From contig NC_079474.1 in the NCBI RefSeq assembly GCF_026230105.1, positions 39,880,294 to 39,944,293 on the forward strand: a stretch of 64,000 nucleotides of DNA, given 5' to 3'. Both the position numbers and the translations under genes were made by a program. This stretch comes from Diorhabda sublineata. Its lineage: Eukaryota > Arthropoda > Insecta > Coleoptera > Chrysomelidae. Numbering within the stretch: position 1 is the first letter of the stretch; each line of letters opens with the position of its first letter. Below are positions 46,400 to 58,314 of this stretch, in pieces. A model generated the notes under the pieces. It made no database searches, was not told the DNA's origin, and saw nothing but the letters and a program-made list of their open reading frames with translations.

Positions 46400-48000
46400 A
46401 AAAATGACAATATGCCCAAATATACATGAAATAATATGAATTTAGCATAGAAACTGCTCCTTAGTTATTATAAATATCGGGAAAAGTGGACTCATGTTCA
46501 AGTAAACAGGTTTTCATTCTACTTCGTTGCACTCACCCCACATAAATTATAAAAAAACTCTCACCAGCACCCAGCTAGATTTTTGAACAATGTTTTGATG
46601 AATTCATCATTTGTACGGCTATGGGCATTTTTTCAAAAAAGTTACTACTATAAATTTTGATTCAAATTTTGTGTTTTATTGTCAACAATTCTCAGAATTT
46701 TCCCATTTTCTAGATTAAAACGTTCGCTCTTAATTATCTTAATAACATCTTCTTTGCTCTTAATTACATTAATAAAGTCTTCTTTGCTTCTTCCTTTGAT
46801 TTTAAGATTTTGAACATACAAATAGGAACGAGGGTAATTTGAAATTTCAACCTGTGATTGATATTAAAGCAAGGCTTGTTTAAATAGCGTTATACTATAG
46901 GACTAAAATTATTATTTAAAACTGATTGAAATCCATAAATACTGAATTGTCAGTCATTATTGCGAACGGGTCGATTGTTGCTTTCAAATATTCGATTGGA
47001 ATTGAATTGAAATTAAATCGTAATCGCCAAACTGTGGCCTATTCGTTTAGTTTTCCAAAAACCAATCACATACCAACTGATTTCGGAATGAAATCGCTGG
47101 CTTCAGTGGTGCGGTACACAGAATTTTCTAATCTGATCTTAATCAGTTTTGGTATAATTTCTACCCAGAAATATTGTTAGCATAAAAAGATTTGTGTAGA
47201 TATAAACTGAAATTTAAACTTAATTGTATAAGGATCCTGTCAAAATCAATAACAACAATGTAAACTAAGTAGATTTATACAAATATTTGAGTCACAAGAA
47301 CGGAATATTAAACTCGCGAAATAGGGTGTAGAATAGGCTCAACATGGGCATTTATTGTAACGTGGAGTATAGCGTCTCCCTATTTGTTTGAAAAGGGAAA
47401 ACATTCAACCAATTTGTCCTTCGAATAAAATTAAGAAAATAGGTCTTTGTTCTATGAAAATCCTTTCAATGTAGCATATAAAACTTTGTACTTTCGAACT
47501 ACTTTGATCTTTATCAAAATATTTCCATAATCAAGACATATCATCACGAAAAACATAAAAAGTTCTATGAAGTAAAAAATTAAAATAAGAAATTTATAAG
47601 AGATTTCATGAATGTTATAATTTGTGGATAAAAGCTTGTAAAAACTAAAAAATAAACACAAAAAGAACTAAATAAAGATGAAAATAGAATAGAATTTCAA
47701 TATACAGAAGAAAACCACAATCACAAAATATGCCCTAAAATTATTGTGGAGTGCGAGAAAAGATAATATCGATTTGGTTTCAATTCGCAAGTGATTGTGC
47801 ATTTTTTGCATTGTAAAATAATGAGCCCTTAACTAATACTTACCGTGGAGTAGGTAGGTAAAAGTTGTGCTTTGCGTTCCTAAGTGGATAGGCGTGGATA
47901 GTTATTGTGATTCAATGTGAATTTTACCCAAACAACAAACAAATGAAGAGTACGAAAAAATGAAACGTATCTGCAGACAAAAAAAGACTTAGCGGCTCTA
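46400..48000. other. Intergenic, short tandem duplication
   Basis: A ~30-bp tandem duplication around GCTCTTAATTA...TCTTCTTT lies at 46727-46790. On the minus strand it encodes a doubled KEDxIxxIKS. An 84-codon frame at 46926-47180 has no recognisable family. No gene call is made. Confidence 0.3.
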
Positions 48001-48059
48001 AAAATACTTAAAGCAAATTAAAGATTACTATTATAGCAACGATAAAGAGAATTTATAAA

Positions 48060-48730
48060 GAGATGTAAAAAAATCAAAAAAACTTGTGACGACAAGAAAG
48101 AATTATTGTGGAGACGGAGAACATTAGCTTCAAGGAGGCAGAAACGACAAACTAGACAGCTGGGTAAGGTATTTTAAACAACGAAGAAAATATCTAAGAA
48201 GGGATAATGGCGATCAAAATTTTGGAGAAGAATCTCCTACAGAAGAAGGAGTATATACAATTATAAATGATCTGAATCTCATTAAAATGACATTGACCAA
48301 TATAAGTAATAGAATTTTTAGGAAGTATTCATCGGATGAATTTATAGTGGAAGAAGGACTAACAGAAGGCTCTCCTCTCTCTAGGAGAGCCTAGTACCAA
48401 AACAAAGTAATTTACAAACAACATCTTTCATCATTACATTTGCCGATGATATAGTTGGTATTACAAACAAAGTAGAAGAGAGAAATGGGAAGAAACTTTA
48501 GTAAATTTGTAGATGAAGCAATAAATTTTGACTTTCAACTGAATGAAGACAAACTATACGAAGATGTGCTGTGAAGTCACAAATCAAAAATCCATAGCAA
48601 CAGGAAAAAAATGTAACTTTGAAAAAGTTCATCAATATGATTATCTAGCAGTAACTATAACATGTAAAAACCTAGAAAAAATGAGAAATTCAGGAAAAGT
48701 TTGGAAAGTGGAAGGTTTGCTAGGCTATGA
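48060..48730 (+). mobile_element. LINE reverse transcriptase relic
   Basis: FIITFADDIVGITNKVEE contains the catalytic FADD of RT motif 5. DFQLNEDKT, then CNFEKVHQYDYLAVTITCK, correspond to the following thumb segments (normally FKYLGVTI). Upstream QLGKVF and RRTLASRRQ are weakly similar to the RT N-terminal linker. Frameshifts are present. The RTE side of the LINE tree is most likely. Confidence 0.65.
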
Positions 48731-48834
48731 AGATACTGAGAAAACAGTAAAAATCAGAACATCATCTTTGACATTTCGATATTTCCAGTCTTTCACGTCT
48801 TGGTCTTGATCTTGGCCAGTCTCATTATTTTCTG

Positions 48835-50375
48835 TGAGATAAGCACAAATGTCGGGAATATGAATTGATGATCCCTCAATATAGGCTTTTTAAACTGGAG
48901 TTTGGCGTCATGTTTAATAGCAGTTGATACATATGAGCGGTCGGATTGTTGATAGAAATTTCATGCGCTCCACGACTCATTTTTTAGCTTGACAAGGTAT
49001 TTATCTGTCTTAAATGAATACAGTTTACTGTAGCGCAGCTCACCATCTTTCGGTAATTCTTTAAAAGATTTGAAAAACAAAAGTATGGTGCTGTGATCAC
49101 CCTAATTTGTTTACGAAAAATGTATCAATAATATGGCCGACGCCCAGTTGTCGTATCAGATCACTAGATGGCGCCCATATCGCAGGGGCAAGAAATGCAA
49201 CCGGCATAACTCGTGAACCCCAAGAATTGAAGCAAGAAAAAAACAATCACTAATTCTGTGATATTGCTGATAGATAAAACAACTGGCATTTTAACATTGA
49301 AACTAGCGAGAAATCATTTTAATACGACTTACTGTAATCCAGTATCGCAGCCTTTCTCGCTTTTTATCTTTCTGAATATTCATCACAGCTCGGAGATTAC
49401 TTTAAAAATTTGACAAAGAAAGATATTTTTTCATCAAAATCAACCCTTCCTCTACTATTTACTGTTGGGTTCTAATTAACAACACTGCGCTTCAGGAAAG
49501 TAACGACTGAATAACTTAAACAAATATTCATTCCTCACAATAAATAGCGTCGAATTTTTTAATTTCTAATTTACATAATTATAATTTTGTTTTATTATCA
49601 CACACTATTTGGTATTGATATCGACACATAGTGAATTATTGCTTTATTTTGCCGTAATTATGTATCATAGATCTTTGCATTGAATTATGCATATGTAAAT
49701 GAGGCACGTTTACTGTTAATGATAATTAATGATTCTCTACAGGGATCGTAGCAAATTAGAGATTCAATTATACATATTCCTATGCACGTAATAGTACAGT
49801 GAATTGCAGTATAATTTTCGATAATTTCAACATTTTTAATAACAATTTCAATTATTTGTCACCTACATACCATGATTCCCATTTATACGTGGTAAACCAA
49901 AAAGAAGTATTAATAAGATATTTTATACAGTTAAATACCGTTAAAGATAACATGAGGGGAGGAAATATGTATTTTGATAAATATGATTTTGAAAAATAAC
50001 ATTGTATCGTATAGCCGACCAGCTAAAATGAGTTTTCAAACTCTGATTGAACTGATAGTTGAAAAGAATATTAGAGCTAAAGATATGGAAGATATTTGAA
50101 TCGAGAAACGGCTAGTCCTTGAAAAGTTAACGTAAATAATTCCGATAGTTTCGAGTTCAGCGTAGCAAGGAACTATTTGATTTGAAGTGAATGTCTATTC
50201 TTCAGTACGTAGAGCCATCTCATTTCTGCTCAAAATATCATTTTTCAGCAGAGACATATTTTAGATTTTTAATATTTATAACGGAAAAAAAACGGAAGAA
50301 AAAGAAAGAAGAAAAAAGGCTTAAGATAACATACTATTATTAAAATTACGGAAAACCATCCAGAACTTACATATT
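48835..50375. other. Intergenic, nothing recognised
   Basis: AT-rich DNA. The stretch near 49130-49210 is less AT-rich but no exon is recognisable. Confidence 0.3.
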
Positions 50376-50384
50376 AAAAGATAT

Positions 50385-50840
50385 GAAGTCTGCAGTGAAA
50401 ATTGGTAGTAAACTATGAAATCTTCCACAGTCAACAAAAGTCTCAGATAGGGGTGCTGCCTCTCCCCAACACTCTTTAAAATATATCTTTCTAAAGCTGT
50501 AGCAGCTTGGAAGACGCAATGCAAAAGAATAGGGATCCAAATCGACGATGACACCCGCATATACACCCTTCAGTTTACAGATGATCAGGTTATATGTGGA
50601 AATTATAGAGGCAAGCAAATCGAAAAAAAAAACACGGAAAATTCAAATGAACATAGAAAAGATGCAGTACCAGTGTAAAGTAGAGGATACAATCAACATA
50701 CATCTAGAAAATGATGAAGATGTGAGAACTATTAATATAAACAGAGCACGAATAGTTCTTACTTCACTGAATGGTAAACTGAAATAGGAAAACAATCAAA
50801 ACTGGGACTCTATAATGGATTTCTTAGTATGTAGATCGGA
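50385..50840 (+). mobile_element. LINE reverse transcriptase relic
   Basis: Frames contain GAASPQHSLKYIFLKL, resembling the G(S/A)xLSPxLFNI(F)L RT motif, and DDDTRIYTLQFTDDQVI with FTDD at the catalytic position. The remainder is short and broken. Confidence 0.5.
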
Positions 50841-51479
50841 AACATGGAAATAAAAGTATAAAACATAAATGGACGCCTAAGGAAGAACTAATAGAATGTC
50901 AATGTTTAGCAAGTAGGCCAAAATGATCATGGATGCATGGAATAAGAAAAAACATGAGTGTACGAGATTGAAGGATGAGAACTGCAGTGATGAAAAGAGT
51001 CTTTTTTTATTAATTTTTGTAATTTGCAAGTTATGCAAACTTCAATATTTGGTCAACAGTCAGCTGTTGATGCAGAATTACTTCGAGAAAACAAAATATT
51101 TACTTCCATATTCTAGTCGATTGAGAGCTTTGTTATTTACCCTGCCAAATATTAAGATATCAATTCGGTGAGTCACAGTGGAATATTTCACCTTTGAAGA
51201 GAAATGTTTTTTTATTTGAAGGATATCACTCCAATAACGTCAAAACAAAAACATATAACTGATGAAAACTCACATTTTTCTCTGATCTTTTTCATTAGTA
51301 GCTTTACACAAACTTCACTTATCATTAGTTGGATAACAATTGAGAAGAAACTTTGTGCAAAAACAAAATGTATGCTACATTAGTAACCATCTCATGAGAT
51401 ACATGAGAACATAACTTATACCGTATAAGTTATGTACTTCCATATGATACACTCGATTTTACTGTTTAAAAGACATTTT

Positions 51480-52070
51480 ATTACTCAATATACTCTCCGT
51501 GAACTTCAATGCATGTAATCTAGTGATGTTATAATTTATGGTTCTCATACCTAAACTGAGCGTCCGCAAGGCCGTCTGGCGAATAAGGTTGCTATTACTT
51601 GTTCATCTGAATTCGTTTTCTTTCGATGAATTTTTTAAGATGTTAGAACAGCCAAAAGTCAGAGGGAAGCTTGTCTGGCGAATAAGGTTGATATTGTAAA
51701 CGTTCGTACTTCAATTCACTAATTTTTGAGTTGAGTTGTATGAAAGGGGGCGTTATCTTGAGTGTGAATCATGTATTTTTTCTCAAATTGTCACATATAG
51801 CTGATCCAAAAAATCACAATGATACTCTGCATTTATAGTTTCACAGTGTAGAGGTTATTTTCAAGCAAAATTGATTTCGCCCGATTTTTGTAACTTCGTA
51901 GCCAACGTACTAGGTTCGCACCACATGTTAGTCTCTTGTTTGGATGTAGATCTCATCTAGAGTTATAAAACGATACTCAAAACCATTTTTATTTGTTTTA
52001 AAACTCCCCAAATTTTGCTAGAAAAGACTCAAGCTTAAAGGCACACATTCTCTCACTCACTTTTTAAAAA
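51480..52070 (-). mobile_element. Mariner relic, C-terminal side
   Basis: Minus-strand frames give QHVVRT...YEVTKIGRNQFCLK and end in CIEVHGEYIE just before the element edge, the usual C-terminal block of mariner transposases. A sequence TCTGGCGAATAAGGTTG appears twice (51587 and 51672) as a short direct repeat. Confidence 0.5.
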
Positions 52071-52074
52071 GAGC

Positions 52075-53435
52075 GGAAATAATAGATTAGCGTTTTTTTC
52101 ATCGTTGAAAAATACTATAACTCATCAACATTGTATAACTGAGAATATGCGTATGAGTTGTCTGATCTTGATGAAACTTCACAAGTGCTCATAAAGAAAT
52201 ATAACTAAAAGAAAAAATGGGGCCGTCTCTTAACAAATGACAAGAGTGAACAACTAGTCAAGTTAATACATTTGCTTTGTATATATTAATGTAATTTTCA
52301 AATTATTGGTGAATATTTTATTGAATAAGTCAATTTTATCTTTTTGTCATCATTTTGTACTGTTACTTTTACAAATAAGAGCTTGTAATTCCACTTTCCA
52401 AACTAATCAAATTTTGGATTATCGTGATTTTACTCCCTTGGAAGTTCTAGTCCGCGACACTGATTTCATTATGTTTCACCCTCGTGGGAAGTTCGCGGCT
52501 TTTGATTGCGTAGTGATGGTGGTTTAATTTTTTTTCCAGTCAATAATTATAAATGTTCCGCGATCGACCAATCTGGGGAGCTGGAAGCTGTGGTAATTAT
52601 TCAGAAATAGAAATGAATTTTGATAACTTTCGTACCCAACATATGAAACAGCAACTGTCTTACCGAATAGTCTTCTTGCTTCTACTTTTTATATAATTTT
52701 TTTTATGATAAAGGGTGAAACATATTGACTCATCACAAAAGGACTAAAAGTAGATTTTTTCGAACTAACAATGTTGCTCTTGTGACATACATTATATCTT
52801 ATACAAATGTGTGTAAGTGAGATAATATATGTATTATGTTCTGTTTTCAAAATCATTTACGCTTTGCTATGTTTACTTTGTAAAAATGCAGAAAAGACGA
52901 ACAAACTGTCTAGTATGAGCCATAAGAATTTTTTTATGCTAAAATAATAAAAAGACATACGTATGTCTCATCCTGCTATTTTCCAGCATCAATTAATTTC
53001 AATATGCTATACTAATTTTCACAAGCCAGTACAGTGGTCTCATTGTTTTTACTGTCTTTAATCATTTGTTCCAAATTTGCAATTTTCAAAGCTTCCTAAT
53101 GTTTGTATCAGATGTAAAACATCATTTCCAAGGACAACAAAATAACCCCGGGAATTTCTTACATACTTCTTTCGATCGTTATGGTTAAATGTTCATTTGT
53201 CTATAGAATCTCGTTTTTCTGCAAGTAGCGAAATTATGTGCCTCATTTTTTATAGCTTATAACCAAAATATTGCTATATCAAATATATAAAGCTGACATG
53301 ATCGCTTCTGTGTAGTTAACAAAAAACAATATTGGAAACATATTGTTTTTATGAAGTTATGGAAATAAAATCTTGATTTCCTTGGGATCGAAACATGTAA
53401 CCCATTATTTTACAATAGATTAATAAATTTTGATA
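52075..53435. other. Intergenic, nothing recognised
   Basis: A 73-codon + strand frame at 52306-52527 starts hydrophobic (like a weak signal peptide) but matches no known family. Otherwise AT-rich. Confidence 0.3.
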
Positions 53436-53440
53436 ATATT

Positions 53441-54258
53441 CTTTTTCTACGACCGTCCGTTTTAACCCACTTTCCCGCTCGCACTAGTGCGGGAAAGTAG
53501 AATTATGCAAATTTTGGCCTTATTAGATAGTTTTTTACTTCTGAGATTATAACTATGTTACTACAGGTAAATAAATATTTTTTCTAGCTTTTTGTAGCAC
53601 TTTCAATTTTTTGAAAATATAAAATAATACAGATATTTTTTATTTAACCATGTAATTGTTACTAAAACGTCAAAGTTGTTCAAAACGTCTTGGAAGTGAC
53701 CGAATATGTGCAATCTTCTTCTAAATTAAACCACATTCAATCGAATCCGATACAATAATATTAACGGTTTCATCCGACGAAGAACTTCCCGAAGCCATTT
53801 TGAAGGCTGCAACTGAAACTAATTCCGAGCTGTTACCTGCCAAATGACTTAAAACCGTCACCGTCATCGTCATCTTTATGCGACCTGCAACCGATGCCAT
53901 CCTCACCGACGTCATCTACCTTCCAGTTGAAACCAAATAACTCCACTGGACCGGCAATTCTTACTAGTCTACAGAATACAACAAATTGTGTTTTCAATAT
54001 TAATATTTATAACAATTAGTAGTTTTTAGTTAAAATTTTGTATATTATTATGTTTGTTGAAATAAAATAATTTTTGAAAAATGGGTTGGTACACTTTTTT
54101 GTATATACGGTCGTAGAAAAAATAATGTTCCTAACTCATACGTAAAGTGTTTTTCCCGCACTTGACCGCTTGCCCGAACTTCGCTCCGCGTCGTTCGGGA
54201 CAACTGCAGTCGCGTGCGGGAAAGTATCACTTTCCGCACTTGTTAGGAAAATAACTAT
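53441..54258 (+). mobile_element. Crypton-like element A2, deleted copy
   Basis: This copy matches A1 along its whole length: inverted 16-bp ends (53441-53456 and 54107-54122), the CGCACTAGTGCGGGAAA palindrome, the leader, the start of the ORF and the 3' terminus at 54240-54258. The start codon is ACG, and about 240 bp between CCAAAT and TGACTTAAAAC is deleted. The right inverted repeat carries an extra 38-bp hairpin insert with CCCGAAC/GTTCGGG. It cannot encode a recombinase. Confidence 0.85.
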
Positions 54259-54264
54259 TTTTGT

Positions 54265-55030
54265 CAATGTCACTTAACCGACAATGACTTAAATTGTTGA
54301 TTAAAATCTATACTGAGGTAGAAAAGCTAGAAAAATAGCGAGAGTAAATAAATCAGAATTCGAGAGCCAGGGAAAAAGCAAAGTAGAAAGAAGCATGAAC
54401 TAACTAAATTGAAGGATAGAGAAAGAAACATGATTGATAATGGGTCTAAGCAGTCTTAGACAAAGAGACAAAAATCGAGAAGAAAGGAGTGGAGGGACAG
54501 CCAAGCGCTAGGGACAGAAGGAACAGAACAATCGACATGTTAAGTATATGCCACAAAGAAATTTGTTACTACCAGTAAGTTATGGAGATATTGAATTGTC
54601 CCAGGAATTTAGTATTAGGAGGTTTACTTTAGGAAGAAAATTGCTAGAAGAAATAGGAAACTCTTCAATGAGAGTTTCTAAAATTGAAAAAAATATCAAT
54701 TAGCCAACTTTTATAAAGGAAACCAAAACTATATTTAAAAATTTTTTGCAAACTTTGAATAATTGTTAAACAATTTGACTTCAGTTATTGGAAGGAGGAA
54801 TTGACCTACGGGAAAATGATTGCCAGAACATTTACAGCTGAAAAAAGAATTAGAAATGGAAAAAAGTGAGAAAAGAGACGTTTAACTATTAATAGAGTCG
54901 ACAGCAGTACATTTTTAGTACTCAAGGGTTTCGTAATATTAGAATTGTGCTCTAGAAAACATCTATGTTCCAATTATCTTTTAGTTTTATTTATTCCGTG
55001 GACGTTCATATTACATTATACGAGGATATA
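54265..55030. other. Intergenic, nothing recognised
   Basis: Purine-rich + strand DNA (54330-54550) without a recognisable domain. Confidence 0.3.
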
Positions 55031-55079
55031 TCGAAAAATTCTTAGCTTACTATAGAACCAAACAAAATTGCAATATCAA

Positions 55080-56230
55080 AATATTTTATTACTCAACATA
55101 TTCTCCTCTTAATTGGATACATTTATTACAGCGAAAATGTAAAGTATCTAGACCTTGCTCTGCAAACCAGACCTCCACAGCTTTTATTATCTCCTCGTTG
55201 GAAGAAAATTTATGACCTTCTAAACTTCTTTTCAGTTGAAGAAAGAGATGGCAACATGAGATTTGTGTACAGGAGCGTTGTTCTGAAAAAAAAAAACAAA
55301 TACCTTTGGATAGCTTTCCGCGACTATTCTCTTCAATTTTTTCCCGTAGAGTGGTCAGTAATGTCGAATAGTAATCTCCAGTTATTGTTATACCCTTATT
55401 CAAAAAACCAATCATGATTACTCCGTGGCAATCTCAAAAAACTGAAGCAAGAACTTTTCCAGCATATTTTTGGAAACGAAACTTCTTATGTCTTGGAGAA
55501 CCAGAGTTTCGCCATTCCATCGATTGCTGCTTTGTTTCTGGATCGTAGAAATGTACCAAAGTCTCATCCATAGTAACAATTCGGTTTAAGAAGTCTACAT
55601 CGTTTTCAAATCGAGGACAGATCGAACGCGAAGCTTCTACCCTTGCACGCCTTTAGTCAACATTCAAACATTTGGGGATTCATTTTACAGCAATTTTTTC
55701 ATATCCAAATTGACGTGAACTCTATGATGAACGCGTTCGTATGAAATATTCAGTGCTTCAGATATCCCTTTTAGCCCAATTCGACGGTCTGATAAAATCA
55801 TGTCATGAACTGCATCGATATTTTCGGGGACTGACACAGAAACTGGCCTGACCCTATCGGTCATCATCTTCAATAGAAAATTTACCTCTTTTGAAGCTTG
55901 CAGTCCAATTTTTCACGGTCGCATACGAAGGACATTATCACCAAGGGTATTAATTAAGCATATCTTCGTAAATCTGCTTACCTCTTAACCCTTTTAAATA
56001 CAAGTACTTGATGATAGCTCGATACGCCATAAGGTGATTCTCATTCATCTGATTATAAGGCATCACTGACTGGGTACTTGGATGTCCGCTCAATTTAAGT
56101 AGATGATGTCTTCCGCTTCTTTGTTTTTCGTCTGCTAATACTCTATAACATGATCGTTCATTGTTAGAATATGACGATTTCTTATGTTTCGTCAACCACA
56201 ATTTGCGATACAATCAAATACCAATGATAT
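55080..56230 (-). mobile_element. Near full-length mariner, frameshifted
   Basis: Minus-strand pieces in order: HLMAYRAIIKYLYLKGLRGK with QIYEDMLN (N-terminal helix), RPVSVSVPENIDAVHDMIL, DRRIGLKGISEALNISYERV, a degraded DETLVHFYDPETKQQSMEWR-like stretch near 55560, GITITGDYYSTLLTTLREKI, and finally KFSSNEEIIKAVEVWFAEQG and CNKCIQLRGEYVE. The HHDN/PPYSPDLAPSD block is reduced to HLFLQLKRSL, so an internal deletion removed the second and third Asp. Confidence 0.85.
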
Positions 56231-56479
56231 GCTTTCCTTTTTGGTATAATTCATTCCATATTATCTGTTTTGATATTATGTTTTATTCTGAACAGTGTGT
56301 TTACAACGCCAACACTGTCTGACAAGCGTTTTGACAACCAATTTATATTTTATACTAAATTTTCTCACCGTTGAACTACCTCCCACGAAAAATAATTCCA
56401 GCATGAGAACCTCTTCGGCAGGACATGTAACATTCATTTGTTAATTAGTAAATAAAAGAATCCAACAATTTATCATTAG

Positions 56480-57030
56480 ACAGGGTGGGGTAAAAAACAA
56501 GTAGCCCGTTGGGTATCTAGAAATATTGTCTATGCACGTCCCAAATCCATCTCACTGTGGTGTAAGCGGTTTAGTAAGGGCCGAGAGAGTATTGAAGATG
56601 ACCAGTGCCCAGGTCGCTCTGTGACTATTTCAACTCCGGAAACAGTGGCTAAAATCAATCAAATTATGTGTGCAGATCGTCGAATGAGCATCCGGATGAT
56701 TGCCGAGGCTATAAACGCCGATAAAGAAACGGTTAGAAACATTTTAAACGGGAAATTACACAATGACAAAAGTGTCTGTGCCAAAAAATCTGACTCCTGA
56801 CCAAAAGCTCTTGCGTCAACGGAATTTCCTTGGAAGGTTAGAAAGATATCTGCTTTGAAAAGGACCCGATTTGAGTCGATGGAAGCGGTAAAGCAAAAAA
56901 CGGCAGAGCTCCTAAAGGCACTCACCAAAGAAGACTTCCAGCACTGCTTAAATCAATGGAAAAAACGTTTGGAAAGATGTGTGGTGAGGAAAGGGGAGTA
57001 TATTGAAGGGGAGTATTCGAATGTAGGATA
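56480..57030 (+). mobile_element. Second mariner, internally deleted
   Basis: The + strand reads WCKRFSKGRESIEDDQCPGR, STPETVAKINQIMCADRRMS, IRMIAEAINADKETVRNILN, then jumps near 56830 to TRFESMEAVKQKTAELLKAL and EDFQHCLNQWKKRLERCV, ending GEYIEGE. The whole catalytic centre is deleted. It is a different mariner type from the neighbour at 55080-56230 and lies in the opposite orientation. Confidence 0.85.
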
Positions 57031-57049
57031 ATTTTTATAATAATTATAT

Positions 57050-57880
57050 AATTTTTGTAACCAGTCACGTTATTATAGCCAGATGTGCTCTTTAAACGGG
57101 ACATTAACGTGTCTCCTAATATACATACTTTCTGTCACATCGTGCATGAACCACATGTCTCTACGAATGTTTAGAGGAATATCACATGACATGGGTGGAA
57201 AATATCGCCTTACTGAATTATTACCGATTATTCCTGCCCTTACATTAACACAAAAACGATGTTGATTCTTTGCTTAAATTGTACCGTGAGGATTTTCTCC
57301 AGAATGGTGAACGGTACCCTTGGTATGTACAACTTTCTATAGATCTATCTTTAGATTATACGGGTTGTCTCTGTAAAAGCTACGTATATTTCAAAAACTA
57401 AGGGTCGTAAAATTTTTTCCATGTTACAGCATTCTTTTCACGTCATCTAACTTATTCCTAAATTTTTTGCATCAAGTCCCGGAGCACTCTGTATACTGTA
57501 CATTACACTGGAATGATATGTTGTCCCTGCCTCTGGTGCCGACTCTGTCACGACTTTCTATTTCGAGGCACATCTTGACAAAAAGCTTTGTGAATGGTAG
57601 GTCCATTCCAAAGCTTGATAAATTGATGGTTTACCTTGTTATGAATATTTGCTTTGATCTTCACAAATCGAAACGGAACATTACAAAGTAACAAATCTAC
57701 TAGACGTGGATTCAATATAACGACAGAGATTGTGGAATATTAAAAGGTCAAGGAAAAAAATTGAAATGGTTAGGTAATTGTTAAGTTTTTTCGATACCTT
57801 TTTTGAAATATTCAACAATGTCATACTTAACTGAATAATGATTATAAAGGTGAAATAAGAAGTAGTTGAATTTATTCAGA
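57050..57880. other. Intergenic, nothing firmly recognised
   Basis: Some stretches (57080-57270, 57460-57690) have open frames and moderate GC but match no family I can name. Confidence 0.3.
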
Positions 57881-57889
57881 AAATAATTT

Positions 57890-58310
57890 CGAAATAAATG
57901 AACTACAATATTGAGTTAATACATAATTTTAAAATAAGTACATCGATAAATACATTCTTATTGCACAATACAAATAACTTCTGGAATAATTCTATTACCT
58001 TCTTGTAACTTTTGCTGTTTTTGCGGTTTATCTACTTTTATAAATAAGTCCATAAAAAATCTGGAGGTGATAGATCTGGAGATATTGGTGGCCACTTCAT
58101 TTACCAATCTAACCATTCATCTCCCAGGAAAACCCTGGTGGTGCATCATCTTGTTATACTTACTAAATCCCGAAGTCTTTCTTCCTTTTCCGGTGTAAGA
58201 CATCTTGTTGTAAGCAGATACATATTGGCAAAAACTGGTATACTTTTTGTTATTTTCGACCAGGAATTTATTTGTTGAGTTTGGTGTGATCTTCAATCAT
58301 CCAGTTTGTG
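57890..58310 (-). mobile_element. Tc1/mariner-superfamily DDE fragment
   Basis: Minus-strand frames give APPGFSWEMN and, after a shift, WPPISPDLSPPDFFMDLFIK, the W-P-x-SPDL-x-DFF block with the third catalytic Asp, followed by KLQEGNRIIPEVI. Upstream sequence is not recognisable. Confidence 0.65.
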
Positions 58311-58314
58311 GAAT

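Noticed and set aside
51361..51435. Superficial resemblance of the palindrome to a lox site
   Set aside because: Only the short ATAACTT portion is similar and the spacer and arms do not fit. AT-rich palindromes are expected by chance.
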